Below, one piece after another: positions 11,758 to 23,379 of a stretch of DNA of 64,000 nt. The position numbers and the translations under genes are program-made. The stretch lies in assembly GCA_003184365.1 (NCBI GenBank), contig NKYR01000025.1:62001-126000 (forward strand), written 5' to 3'. Under the pieces are notes generated by a model. That model searched no databases. It was not told the DNA's origin and was given only the letters and a program-made list of their open reading frames with translations. Source of the stretch: Evernia prunastri. Taxonomy: Eukaryota > Ascomycota > Lecanoromycetes > Lecanorales > Parmeliaceae. Within the stretch, counting starts at the first letter, position 1, and every line of letters begins with the position of its first letter.

Positions 11758-13068
11758 TTGTCGTTAGAATTGGGGGTAAGTCGTCGCTTTGACTGAGCTT
11801 GGTCACACACCATCGGGCAGCCTCTAACTCTACGTCAACCGACTTCTCTAACATCGCATCCGTGGAATTTGCAGCCCATGACCACCTCTTTGTGCAAGAG
11901 GCAAGGTTGAACGTCCTCAAAGCCACCAATGTGACGGGGCCTGTGAGAACTTGAGTCGTATTTGTACCTCTTCAACAAGGGACACACAGCGACACGTCCG
12001 AAGAACGCGTTATTCAGGCTGGCGTTAGACTCAAGGATGTAAATAGCCAACGAGCTTCCATAGCACCAGTCTGCAATACCCAAATATTCCACTGCGCACG
12101 ATGAACCAATATGTATTAGCTCACCTCTGGAACACCATCGAGCACAGCAATGATGAGGACCCAGATTCAAAGGCGGAAAGGCAGAGAGAAAAGGGAGGCA
12201 AAGAAATACGAGAGCCAATGTGTACATCGAAGCGCCAAAAGCACTCCAACAATTGGGTCGAAGTACAGCCCGGCGTACGTCGATGTTAAGACCAAAAAAC
12301 AGTATCAGAAGGAGAGGCCAGATTCTCGCTACGACCCGACGTTCGACGAGGTGGGTTCCCCATCATACTCCACGCTTTTTTCGGCGCTTGGAGGCGACTT
12401 ATGGACCTTTCATTTGAATCCTCTGGATGGTGGAAGAGGTGCATCATTATATGTTCACCCATGAGAGGGCCTAGGTATCACGTTTGGTACAGGTGGTTGT
12501 ATTTGATTTTCAAGAGCCTTAACGGGCACCTTGCGATTATTCATGGGAACTTCAATGCGCAGCTCAACTTGATCCTTCTACACAAGCAATGTCTCTTTTA
12601 TTATCGTTTTCCGAACTTGCGATGGCTTGCTTACCTGAACGAAACGGACGCTTTGCGCCTTCTTTCGATGAATCAAGCCGGGCACATTAACTTTTCAGAT
12701 CTACATACGTCAATCTGAGTTCCTGGAAGAGCTCCTTACTGGACGAGGTGTAACAGAGTACAAGCTACGTAAGACTCGTGGGCCGCTCCTTTGATCTCGC
12801 CCAGACTTGTCAACCAATGACGTTCCGGGTCGCAGCCCATGGCTATCGAATCCTCAGCTCTGCGCCATGGGTATGGTTCGCAGGGTCGAAGTGGAGTCTC
12901 GCGAGATGTCGACTTTCTGTGATTGCGGGCTTTTGGTGCTGGTAGTGTTTGATAAAATGTTTGTTGGGGAACTTCCGGCTTGCCTTTGACCTTAGTCAGA
13001 ACCATAGCCCGCTGTAGCGCCGAGATCCGTAGCAGCACCAGAACGTCGCTTGATAAACTCATCAACTC
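11758..13068. other. Interval without a convincing gene
   Basis: Short overlapping open frames only. The right-hand part may contain a very diverged continuation of the dispersed repeat that is clear from 13069. Confidence 0.35.
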
Positions 13069-13345
13069 TAGGGCGGCCGTAACGCTTTGACATTGGATCA
13101 GTACAAAGAACTTTCAGTATCCTTGCCCTCGCGCACAATATTTGACTTGTTACAGCAGTGGCTCACGCAGTCCTAAGCTAAGATCCAAAAGAAAATCTAT
13201 GGGCGATGGATTTTGCCTGCATGAAGCACACCAGTATTCGACAAAAGTCATCGAAATAACAAAACTTGACCAGGTGATACGAGTGCGAAAATTGACGTTA
13301 GCGTCGGCATTGACGGCGACCCAGGTCCACGATTGGTGGAAGTAA
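13069..13345 (-). repeat. Decayed copy of dispersed repeat (copy 1)
   Basis: Shares recognisable sequence with 32758-33010, for example the shared segments ACGCTTTGA, ATATTTGACTTG, ACAGCAGTG and GGGCGATGGATTTTGCC in the same order. In the second copy the minus strand is open (MKAKSIAR...). Here the same frame begins MQAKSIAHR and is soon interrupted by stops. It is therefore a decayed paralogue or repeat fragment. Confidence 0.6.
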
Positions 13346-13790
13346 TGCCCGCTCATGCACGAGGTAAGATCTTACATCTCACGTGATCCTGAGGTGGCTG
13401 CCTTGGAAAGCCAGCCGCCTTTACAAGCCAGATTACCTTTGTTCACCCCTCCAAAGTACTCGGATTTATGAAGCATCGCTTTGAACGGACTCTACAGACA
13501 CCCGGGCGAGAAGTTGGTAGGATTAGCAAGATCACCACTGTTCAAACCCAAGGAAAAAGGGTCGCATCGTTATTCAAGGGCATTGATTCTTTTCTGCTTC
13601 AGGCCGTACGCACTTTCGGTTGTGGGTTGTTGCTAAGTCGAGCGCCATGTCCAAGAGCGCCGAGAACTCCTCGAATGGTGAAACACCATGCGCGTGAGCT
13701 TGCCAATGCTCGAATAAGAGCAGGATAGTTGCTGATCTTCGGTTCAGTCTCAGATCTTACATTCAGCCCGCAAAAGCCACAAGGATTCCT

Positions 13791-14915
13791 GTGGAGTCCG
13801 TCAAGCTCGCATGTCAGCATTCCTTTCAACATTGGGTCGCATTTGTGCGCATCGGTTCTCCAGATGTATCACCCATGGAGCAATTGATTTGTCCATTGAT
13901 GTGCTGTCGTTGCCGATTCAATGACATACCTACAACGTTAAATCACGTCTTTCGGTGTCCATGGATCGGCGACGGGTGGTATTGGTGCCCTTTCTGTTCC
14001 CAGCCTGAAAATATATTTGCGATCTCTGGACATGGAGATAACAGGCGACCGAGGCGTGAGTTGCTTCTACTACCACTAAAGCGGAAATTGCCGATCTTCA
14101 GAGACTTAGCGCATCGCTTGATGCCATGGATCACTCTTTCAATGCATTTACCCTCTGAGGTCGATGTCTCTCCGAATGAGCGAAGTCGATGGACGAGAGG
14201 ATTGGGTTCCGCCCCTGAGCTGGAAGCGTACGTGGCCGAAATGCCCGCAAATGATCCTCGGTGGTACTTCCCAGAAGCAGGTGGAGTTGACCGCCAAGAG
14301 CTAGAAGCGTCCAGTCGCCATCCTGTAAGCTCACGGGCCGCAGATTCCTCGATCAGCCCCGCCACCTATCCTCTCATGCACACTTTGTCTCAAACTAGCG
14401 AAAATACAAAAAGCATGCAAAAGCAATTCGCAGAGCTACAGAAAATCAACCCAGTCGGGTGTCGTCAATGGCTGAGCAGACATGCAACGGATCGCGAACT
14501 TCTAGAGATGTGTTGCAAGGCTAGTCCCAGTATGGTATTCGAGAAAGGGATCTTTTTTTTGGACAGTTTGATCGACGAGAAATTGTTATTAAGTCTAGAG
14601 GAAGTTTACGCCTTTGTCCACATACTCTTAGGTGTCACATATATCTGCCATCGTCATGATGAGTCCCCTGACTGGAAACATTTCATCTGGGACCTGGGCT
14701 ATTGGCAGCATATCATAGCAGACAGAGTCAAACCTCAACTTGCCTCAGACGCTAGTGATCAGTTGCGAATTCTCGGAAATCGTGCGCTAGCATCGTCTTC
14801 AAGAGCTAGTTTCTCAAGTAAGTTTAGGGACCACTCTTCCATTCGGCCCAAGGATCATTCATGCAAGCCGCTTAACATAGACAGGCGGATACTCCTCCCT
14901 TCTAGAGCTCTATGA
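13791..14915 (+). CDS. Hypothetical protein with Cys/His cluster
   Basis: Intronless 374-codon frame. Near the N-terminus Cys39, Cys41, His52, Cys56, Cys66 and Cys69 lie in the pattern C-x-C, H-x3-C, then GWYWCPFC, which looks like a zinc-binding module seen in fungal hypothetical proteins. A Ser/Pro-rich linker (about 140-205) leads to a helical C-terminal region (about 210-330) and a basic tail. No catalytic motif is recognised. Upstream sequence from 13468 is open in another frame, so a 5' exon could be missing. The role may be regulatory, but this is not shown. Confidence 0.6.
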   Translation: MESVKLACQHSFQHWVAFVRIGSPDVSPMEQLICPLMCCRCRFNDIPTTLNHVFRCPWIGDGWYWCPFCSQPENIFAISGHGDNRRPRRELLLLPLKRKLPIFRDLAHRLMPWITLSMHLPSEVDVSPNERSRWTRGLGSAPELEAYVAEMPANDPRWYFPEAGGVDRQELEASSRHPVSSRAADSSISPATYPLMHTLSQTSENTKSMQKQFAELQKINPVGCRQWLSRHATDRELLEMCCKASPSMVFEKGIFFLDSLIDEKLLLSLEEVYAFVHILLGVTYICHRHDESPDWKHFIWDLGYWQHIIADRVKPQLASDASDQLRILGNRALASSSRASFSSKFRDHSSIRPKDHSCKPLNIDRRILLPSRAL

Positions 14916-16765
14916 GAATGAGCCTCGGCAAACCACAGATCTCCCACAGCAGCTTTGAAGTAACGCCAAGTTGCAAACTTCAGTCGATCCTTGTGGTGGT
15001 GAGTAGTCCATCAGCTCCGTACCGAGATCCACGACTGATTGAACCTAATTAGGCTTACAGTATTTCCTGATCAATGAAGTATGAAGCAGAGCATTGCTTC
15101 CACCTTTCTCTCTTGCATGAGCACGGAAAACATGTGATCAGCATTCAAAGCATGAATCACGGATCACTGGGCAGGGTTCAGCGACGTTCAACTGCCGCTG
15201 TGTCAGTTTCTTACCAATCGTAGAGTACGCTTATGAGGTACCCTTAGAGCCAAGGCGGGATCGACATCACGTGATGATCCCAGGTGTGCCGTAAACGACT
15301 TGGCTCGTTTGTCTGACAGATATAACGCTGTGCAAAGGTAAATAATGATCACCCAGAACCCATCAAAACCGTTCGTTATCCTACTACAAAAATTGCAACA
15401 ACGTGTGAGATGCGAAGCCTCAACTTGCCTTTTCTGTACGCATCACGTCGCTCGTGGTATAAAACGCCAGGAATAGGGTAGCAGGGACCGTTTCTCTGCG
15501 TGACACCAATAACTATATTAGAAGTACTACTATGCGTTTCGGGAACTCAACATCACGAAAACTGTTCTACAGTCACTACATAGTCCTGTTTCAAGGTTCA
15601 AGCACGCTCAACTCCAGTATACTCCTAGCTGCACTTGACGTAATCAAGATGGGCTCACCAATCACCTACAGCAGTCCAACACGCTATAGGATCTGTCAGT
15701 GTGTATCCCACCGACTGATTGTCTCTAAGGCTAACCCATTGATCTAACTGCACTCACGCGATTGCCTTACACCATTGCAATACACTTCACGATATCCAAT
15801 CCATCAGCCCTATTCCATGCCTGAATAAAGGCTTCGAAAGCAAGGCGGCAACAACAGAGCATGAACCCCCGCCTCCATATCAAAACAGAAGCCCCTTATA
15901 GCCCCTCGCAGACGTTTCCAGCACCCTCCCTCCAACGATCCCACGCGTTAGACGTTGAAATCTCGTCTCGCCTACGTATCAATTATTGCAAGCCTTCTTT
16001 GAACCTTTCGATTTCAAGCTGCTGGCTGACAACATCGCGCAAGCGTGTGCGCAATTGGCGCAGTAGATTTGGCGAGATGGGCTGCCTGACTATGAATGGT
16101 TTTCCTTCTCTTGGCTACGCCAATTTTATAGTCAGAGCAAGCTCTCAGGGCTCGAACTTCCTTTCAAAGTCCGTGAAGGAAGATGCCGGATGCGACAAGA
16201 GGAGGATTCGGGATTGGCAACGAGAAGACGGGTTGTCTATACAAGAGGAAGAACATGCTAGGAAGACACATTTTGTTCTCTTCATATATATCGAGTCGTT
16301 TTCAAACAAGAAAGTTTTGATATGGAGCTCAAAATATCTTTTCAGTGGGGCCGATTTGATGCTTTCATTCCGTGTTGGTAGCCAAGAGGACCACATACTG
16401 GAGGATATGTCGACTGGCAGCTTCATCGCCAATCCCTTCGTCCAACAACGCTCTCATTTCTGTATTTGATGCATTTAACATCACGTTCTTCTCGTCCAAA
16501 AACCCTCCTGCCAACGCCAAGGACTATTTTTGTACCGGGTACCGCAGCGGGGCCATCCCTCAGCCTCACAGCCCCAAATCGGAAACGCACTATCCAACAC
16601 TACCCAACGAAGGATGCCGCGCTATTCCTAGCCAGAAATCCTACAAACCCACCAGCGCAGTGAAATACAACCTCCCCAACCCCCCAAAAGCAGGGCGTTT
16701 CCCCAAAATTTCTCCTGCAAAAACGAAGAACACCATCAACGGTCTCAAAAAAACCCCCCCCCATC
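14916..16765. other. Interval with no assigned gene
   Basis: The 15861-16469 plus frame (202 codons) has no recognised domain. The overlapping frame also reads as protein-like fragments broken by stops, so a decayed gene is possible. A TATAAAA sequence occurs near 15460 without an evident gene behind it. Confidence 0.35.
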
Positions 16766-17620
16766 ATGACCTCACAAGCAAAATGCTACTACCCGGACAA
16801 AAGCATCGCGACCGGCTTCACGCTCTGCAACTCAACCCTCGCGAGCGGTCCCAACAGCGCCGGCAGCGCCTGCTGCGCCTACGGCGACGTGTGCACCACG
16901 GGCGGGTACTGCCTCGGCAGTCTGTACTATCCCTACCGCGGCGCCTGCACGGACAAGTCGTGGGACTCGATAAACTGCGCCAGTCAATGCCTAGACGGTG
17001 AGTGACATCCCCTAACCCTCTTCCCATTAAGGGTGGACGGTTGGTAGAACTTCACATGCTGGGATACGAACAACTTCCCGCTGACGGTCCGTTTTTCCCC
17101 AACCCCAGTAGCCACTTCCCGCACCGTCTCCGCCGTACCCTGCGGCGACTCCGGCAACTTCAACGGCCTGTTCTGCTGCTCGCTGCACGCGACGACGAGC
17201 TGCTGCAACGCGACCTTCGGCAACGTATTCGGCAAGCCCTTCGCGCCCACGACGCTAGCCGCCGCTACAACAACCCCCAACGACACCACCACAAACTCTA
17301 CCGAGACCGCGCCACCGACCGGCCGTTCCGGTTCCGACGCGACGAAAGTCGGGGTCGGCGTCGGGGTCCCGCTCGGCGTGCTGCTGCTGCTGAGTCTTGT
17401 TTTCGCGGCGTGGACGGAGCGGAGGCGGCGGAGGAGGGATGCGGTCTTGGCGGGACGGTCGGGGGGGGATGAGAAGAAGGCGGGCGGGTGGGCGTACGGG
17501 GTGGGTGGGGGTGGGGGGGTGCGGCATGAGGCTGGGGGCGGGGAGGGGCGGATACCGGAGTTGGGGGATGGGGAGGTGCATGAGGTGGGAGGGGGAGTGG
17601 GAGTGGGAGGGGTTTTGTGA
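16766..17620 (+). CDS. Cys-rich single-pass membrane protein
   Basis: Two exons, 16766-16997 and 17109-17620, give 247 aa. The 111-nt intron has a GTGAGT donor, a CTGAC branch site and a pyrimidine-rich CAG acceptor. The ectodomain has paired cysteines in a pattern common to fungal hypothetical membrane proteins: CYYPD near residue 7, SACCAYGDVC near 35, ACTDKSW near 63, then VPCGDSGNFNGLFCC and TSCCNATFG in exon 2. A Thr/Ser-rich stalk follows, then one membrane helix (VGVGVGVPLGVLLLLSLVF), an Arg-rich stop-transfer run and a Gly/Glu-rich cytosolic tail. No clear signal peptide precedes the cysteines. The architecture suggests a surface sensor or anchor; no function is known. Confidence 0.7.
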
Positions 17621-18525
17621 TTGGGAGTGGGGGTGGTTGGTCTGTATATAATAGATAGGCTTGGATGTGTGAATGTTTGTCTTTTTGTTTGTACGGATGG
17701 CTTAGCGTCGGGGGTTCTCGTGGTTACTTGTCCCATTATCTGTCCCTTTAGTCCACTTCTCACAGTCGTACAAAGAAGAAGAAAACTGTGAAGGGCGTGT
17801 TCTAGTGCTCGCTAGCTTTCAACTAGATCTGTAATACCCTCCAGTCCGTTCATCAACGTCCATGCCTTCCCCCCAGGTGTTCATCACCCCAACCTAGGAC
17901 AGACCCTCAGGCACCGACGCACCGCAGAGTGGAGACGATTAACATCCCCGGCTAAGAAGAGGCGGCAAGAATGATGAGCCCTTTACAGCTATGACACGAA
18001 AAAAAAGGCTCTCAAAATCCGGTGATTGCATGTGTCTCAAAGCTCAGGCCGCAGATAGGATAGTCATACACTGTTCTAACCCCCGCCATCCCCTAACCCC
18101 ACGCCCTGTGCTTATTCTGAAAAAAGACTCTAGCGTGATGTGTTGCAAGGCTATTCAGCGCGAGTGGGCGCCTGTTAGGAAATAGCCAGCTGATTCACCC
18201 ACCTTCTGAAGGATACCATTTTTAGTCCGTGTGAGTTGAAAAATCGGAATGTCTGGTGAACGGAACGAGTTAACTACTTGTAGCCTGGGTAGGTTCAACA
18301 ACTTATCCCTCGATTGAAAAACACACGGAGACAATCACTGGGATATGAACCGTGCGCCCTCAATCCCTACCATTTAGCAAAGTACTTGAAGCTGCACCAT
18401 ATCAAAACCCAGCTTTCGCATGAGACCCATCAAACCTGAAAGCACCAACTTCATCCTCAACATCCCAAAGCAAGCCACAATCAAAACCGAACCCACCTCT
18501 CCCCCTTCGCCCAGCATCCCACCCC
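17621..18525. other. Intergenic between convergent genes
   Basis: No gene recognised. It separates the membrane protein gene from the 3' end of the carboxylesterase gene, which converge here. Confidence 0.5.
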
Positions 18526-20781
18526 TCACTCCGGCACGCTCCCCCCGACACTCTTCCAAAAATCACACCTTCCCCCCCTCCCCCCCTCCCAAGCAAACGC
18601 ATCCACAACCCCAAACGCATTCTCCAACCCCGGCTCCACAAAGACCTCGATACCCTCATACAACCCTTCAAAACTAACCACGCTCTCCGCCGTCCCGCCC
18701 GTCTCGTTCAGATTCAGCTGCGCCCGATCCCCCAGCGTCCAAGCGGGCCAGTCGCTCGCGCCTGATGCCGCGATCGACGGGTCGCCGGCGGTGACGAAAT
18801 TGCCGAAGATGGCCATGAAGGCCTTGGCGAAGGCGGGGGACTGGGTCGGGGACGGGGGACCGAAGTAGGCGGGGACGTCGGAGCCGTGCTCGGCGCCGAT
18901 GACGGAGTATTGGTAGTGGTGGGCGGAGCGGGGGGTGGATGTGAAGGCGTCGGCGAGCCAGTAGGAGGGGCAGATGAAGGTTGATTCGGCGTAGAGGTTC
19001 TGTGTGGTGTGAAGTCAGCGATCACGATATCAAGGTGGGGATGGGTTAGCGAGGGAGGAAAGGGAAGGCAATCGTACGTTGGCTCGCTGCTGTTGTCCAC
19101 TAGCAAAAGTACTCTCGTTCAGTGCTGTAGGAGCGCTAAGACCGGATGTCGCAAAGTCAACGGCATTCGGGGAAACCGAGGCGTTGGTCGAAGGGTAATG
19201 AAGCAAGAGCTCCTCGATATCGTCTTCGGTGAAGCGAGGCAAGAGGCCGCGAACGTAAGCGAGGAAATCGTCTTCGGTCTCGATGTTGAGCGGTACGAAG
19301 TAATATGCTCCTTCGTTGGCATTATTCTGTCATTCGTTAGCCAAGCCACGATCATTGCATCACAGGGTAGCCTCATACAGCAGCGAGCATCCGGTTACCG
19401 TTAACTTGCATCTTGGAAAGCTGCCTGCTCGGTAGGTCTTGTACGAGCGTACCGTCCGTGACCAGCGCAAAAGCCCAGGTGCCGAAGCGAGCGGAGCCTG
19501 AAACGGAGGCACTGGCGTTCTGCAACGTTTCTGTGTCTTTGCCGACGAGGCAGCCGAAGAGTGAGTCGTCGGTATCGTCTTGCGGAAGAGCGGTTGGTTC
19601 GGAGCACCCGGCGGCGGAAGCAAAGTCTTGATAGTACTGTGTGGGTATGGTGTCATTGTAATTCTGTTGCTGAGGCAGATACGGCGACGCAGCGATGACC
19701 TTGAGAAGCTGTTAGATCTCTCCAGAATCTAAGAGAGAAAAGGTAGACTGACATTGCTAAAAAGCGAATCTCCGAGCGAGCCACCATACGCCATCGTTAG
19801 GAGCATGACCGATCCACCTATGAAGACGACGCAGTCAGAACTTCGCTCCTGTTATCCTGTTGGAACATCTTACCTCCTGCGCTCTCTCCGCCGATCGTGA
19901 CTTTGGAAGAATCTCCGCCAAAGAGACCAATGTATTTCTGAACCCACTGCAGAGCGAACGCCTGATCAAGTATTCCGGCATTGACGACCCCGTTTTGCAT
20001 GACCTCATCTGAAGACAAGAATCCAAAGGCACCCAGCTAGTTATCATGTCAGTCTCAAATCATCATTCCATCTTTGATTTTCGTTGAATTAAGGGAGACT
20101 CACGCGGTACTGGATAGCAACGCCAATGAAGCTATCATTATTGGCATTGATCATCGGCCTGAAATCCGCGTTCCCTGAACCAACGCCATATCCGCCACCA
20201 TGGATCCACACGAAAACCGGGAGATCCTTGGCATTCGGCGGAGCATAGACACTGAGGAAGAGACAATCTTCGTCGCCAGTTATGTTGACTCCCTCATTTA
20301 ATGGACGGTCACTGTAGATGCAGGTAAGCACGGGATAGATAAGGATATCTTAGTTAAGACTCACAGTGGAGATATGGGAGCCTGGGCGCAGTTTGGGCCC
20401 AGTTTATCAGCGGGCAAGACTTCACCACGGTTCGAAACCGGTGCTTGAGGCTTTTGCCAACGCGAAGACCCTGTCGGCGGGGCCGCATATCGGATTCTGT
20501 TTGATCATGTCAGCTACATTGATTGACGCAGAAATCGATTGAAAGAACACGGACCCCAACCAGATATCCAAACCACTAGAGTTATCAGCGACGCCTTGGT
20601 ATTGTTCGTAACCCAGATCAACGATCAGGTCAGGCGAGGACGAAATTCCGGAGATGTCGGGTGCCGTGAGGTTCTGCTGCACGGCTGGGTTGAGGGACTG
20701 GATGGCTGCCGAAGCAGTCGCCACGCACATGCTGCATACTAGGAGCATGCGGTACATGACGGTGGAGGCAGATGGATACAT
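18526..20781 (-). CDS. Secreted type-B carboxylesterase/lipase
   Basis: Eight exons close in frame: 20781-20555, 20496-20365, 20311-20104, 20036-19874, 19817-19753, 19699-19379, 19326-19078 and 18999-18526 (612 aa). Introns are 51-78 nt with GT-AG ends. Residues 1-25 form a signal peptide; Met9 is an alternative start. The alpha/beta-hydrolase core shows the oxyanion loop WIHGGG (155-160), nucleophile elbow GESAG with Ser241, NEGAYYF with Glu377, and GAEHGSD with His493, giving a complete Ser-Glu-His triad. The EDCLFLSVY motif (134-142) is also typical. It should hydrolyse carboxylic esters outside the cell or in the secretory pathway; the substrate cannot be predicted. The C-terminus ends near RCDFWKSV, as in relatives. 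Confidence 0.93.
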
Positions 20782-21030
20782 GGTCTTGAAGAGTCTGTGT
20801 ATCGAGAATGATGAAGGAAAGAAAGGGGTTGCAGGGCCTTTTTAAAACAGGATTCTCTCACGGTTTCCTGCCGCCAAACCCAAGGAGTGTCGATCTCGGT
20901 TTTAACACGTTCCCGTATCCAGTGTTTCACCGTCGTCTGCTGCTTTGAGAGCCGAAAAGATCGACGATCTGTGAACAGACACACACCTCCCTAGACATCA
21001 GCAGATTCACAGCCCTAGAGGCAAAACACC

Positions 21031-21400
21031 GACGAGTTAGCACAAGCGGTCATTGTGTTGAGCGCTGAATGCTGAAGGCACAAATGGGCAGATCAGTCTT
21101 GAAAGATCCAAGTGTTATCCACAGCAACAACACCCATCACCAGCTCCACTTCTGTAAAACCACATCAGCACAACACTACCCCACAACAATCCAATCCCGC
21201 CACCACCTCCCCCACGAGTCAGCACAAGCCGCCATGTATTAAGCATCGAACGTTGAGAAGGGGTCGAATATGCAAATCGATCTTGGGAAACCCAGTGTCA
21301 TCAACAGCAACAACACCCACCACCAGCTCACAAATCTGCAAAACCACATCAGCACAACACTACCCCACAACACTCCAACCCCGCCACCACCTCCCCCAAC
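21031..21400 (+). repeat. Two-copy ~182-nt tandem duplication
   Basis: The block beginning ACGAGTTAGCACAAGC at 21032 recurs at 21214 as ACGAGTCAGCACAAGC. The match continues through CAGCAACAACACCCA and AAAACCACATCAGCACAACA. The copies have diverged by substitutions and small indels. Confidence 0.8.
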
Positions 21401-22583
21401 CACCTCTCCATCGTCAGTACCCACCAAATCTCCTCCAATCAACCAGTCCACAAACCCTTTGTCCCTCCACCACTCCAACCCAAGCCTCACGACAAGCCCC
21501 CCCAAACCCCAGAAAAAGGGTGACACCCTCCCCTTAGCTCCCCTCTTAAACTCAGAAACAAAGGGTGACACCCTCCCCTTTAGCTCCCCTCCCTCAACCC
21601 TTACCGAAACCCCCCGCGCAAGTGGCGACATCCCCCTCCTTGTGGCGAACGAAGTCCGCCCCCTCCATGAGCTAGCCGCTCCCTCGAAGCCACCTGATTG
21701 GCCAACAACACGGCGTCCCAGCACCGCATTACGGTCCAAGCGTCGCCTCTTCCCGAACACGGGAGCAAAAAGCTTCACATCGCTGGGGGGTCTGAAAGAG
21801 GCATGGACTGCTTCACATAGATATTGATACTGAGCTGAGGGGCTTGGGCAGCCGACGCGTACGGTAGGTAGCAGGAAGTGTCTGGTCACGGAGCGGGTGT
21901 GCTGAGGGCGGGTCGGGTGCTGGGACGAGATCAGTGCCGGAGGAGGATAGAGAATGGAAGGGAAAGGAAAGGGGTTCACTGTTGGTGGGTTGAGGGAGGG
22001 GAAGCGATGCAGGTACAACCCTTTCCCCTCCTTTCAACCCCCCTCCCCTCTTTGGCCACCCTTTCTCTATCCTTCCTTCCCCCCCTTTTCCCCCATCCCC
22101 CTCCCCCCAGCCTAGTCCCCGACTCCGTCTTCCCCCAACCTCATCCCATCGCATCCGCATCGCATCGCACCGCAACAAAACCCCATACACCCGCAGCGTA
22201 AAACCACCCTCAGAAACTCCCAACTCCCCCCATCCCCGACCCCCATACTCTGTGAATCAGCCGTCAGACCACGACGCCTTCGAGCGCTCGCGACGGCACA
22301 CCAACGCATCCCGCTCGTGAGATCTGCCTTGTGAAAGAAGGGGAAAAAACGACGGGGAGGGAGGTGTGGGGAAGGTTTGGGAGAGGGGGAGGGGGGAGGA
22401 GGGGGAGGGTGTGCATAGTAACGATCAAAACCGCGCCGGACCTTTTATCCATTTTGATATTACGAAGATGTGAATCCGGGGGGACGTACAGTGTACACGC
22501 ATCCCAGCCCACGACCTCTCTCCTCCTTCTCTCAACCCTTCCCTCTCTCCCCTTCTCCCCCTTCTCAACCCTTCCTGCCCTCC

Positions 22584-22690
22584 CCTTCCTCCCTTCCTCC
22601 CTTCCTCCCTTCCTCCCTTCCTCCCTTCCTCCCTTCCTCCCTTCCTCCCTTCCTCCCTTCCTCCCTTCCTCCCTTCCTCCCTTCCCCCCT
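22584..22690 (+). repeat. (TTCCTCCC)n microsatellite
   Basis: About 13 near-perfect copies of an 8-nt pyrimidine unit, embedded in a longer C/T tract of about 250 nt. It creates artificial Leu/Pro/Ser-rich open frames. Confidence 0.95.
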
Positions 22691-23379
22691 TCCCTTTCCC
22701 CCTCTCAACCCTTCCCCTCCCTTCCTTCCCTCTCCTTTCCCCCCCCCTCCCTTCCCTCCTCTTCCCTCCCCCCTCACTCTACTAATCCGCCACATCCGCA
22801 CACAAACTCAACCGGGCCGGGTCGGGTCAGATCAGCTTCTGCATACCCCTGACCCCTGAACTGAAACAGGTCATGCCATCCATCTACTTATCCATCCATC
22901 CCTCCATCCATCTCCCCATCTCCCAGACTCGAAAAAGTTCGTTCGAGACGCCGGCACATCCCGCCCTCGGACCCTACTTACCGCGCGGACAACGACGGGG
23001 TAAAACAGCGATAAACCACCCTCTCCTCCTCCCGCTCCGCAAACCCCCCCTTGTAATGTCCGCGCTGGGGAGATCTTGCTTGCTGGTGGTGGACCGAGGA
23101 GCGGAGTGCGGGAGGGGAGGTTGAGATGGGTTGTGAGTTGATGAAAAGGGGAAGAAAGGAAGAAAGGACGATGGTGGAAAAAGGGTTAGAAGCAACGGGG
23201 TCGAAAGGTGAAAAAGGGGGGAGTGAATCTTCTGTATATTTATTACATTTCCTATATGATAATTAAATTCTCAATTTATGTCAACGTTTAGTTTCTCTTT
23301 TTTGAAAAGAAAAAAAAAAACAGGATCCCAAGTTGAACCAGTCACCTTGATGTTGAATCTATCCCCACATATCCCGCCC

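Larger units (their letters stand above)
20782..23379. other. Low-complexity intergenic region
   Basis: About 2.6 kb rich in C/T and A/C tracts. Long open frames on both strands (for example 21270-21827 plus and 21239-22018 minus) are Pro/Ser/Thr- or Gly-rich by composition and overlap each other, so I do not call them genes. The plus frame does contain the twice-occurring peptide KGDTLP. Confidence 0.45.

Noticed and set aside
15861..16469. Possible transposase relic
   Set aside because: Fragments look protein-like in two frames, but no catalytic motif or terminal repeat was found.
17002..17472. 156-codon Arg-rich plus frame
   Set aside because: Shadow of the real membrane-protein exon in another frame.
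21239..22018. 259-codon minus frame over low-complexity DNA
   Set aside because: Gly/Val-rich by composition and antisense to another open frame; no domain or splice structure.
22470..22859. Long Leu/Pro/Ser-rich open frames
   Set aside because: They arise from the (TTCCTCCC)n array and change freely with frame; composition, not coding.
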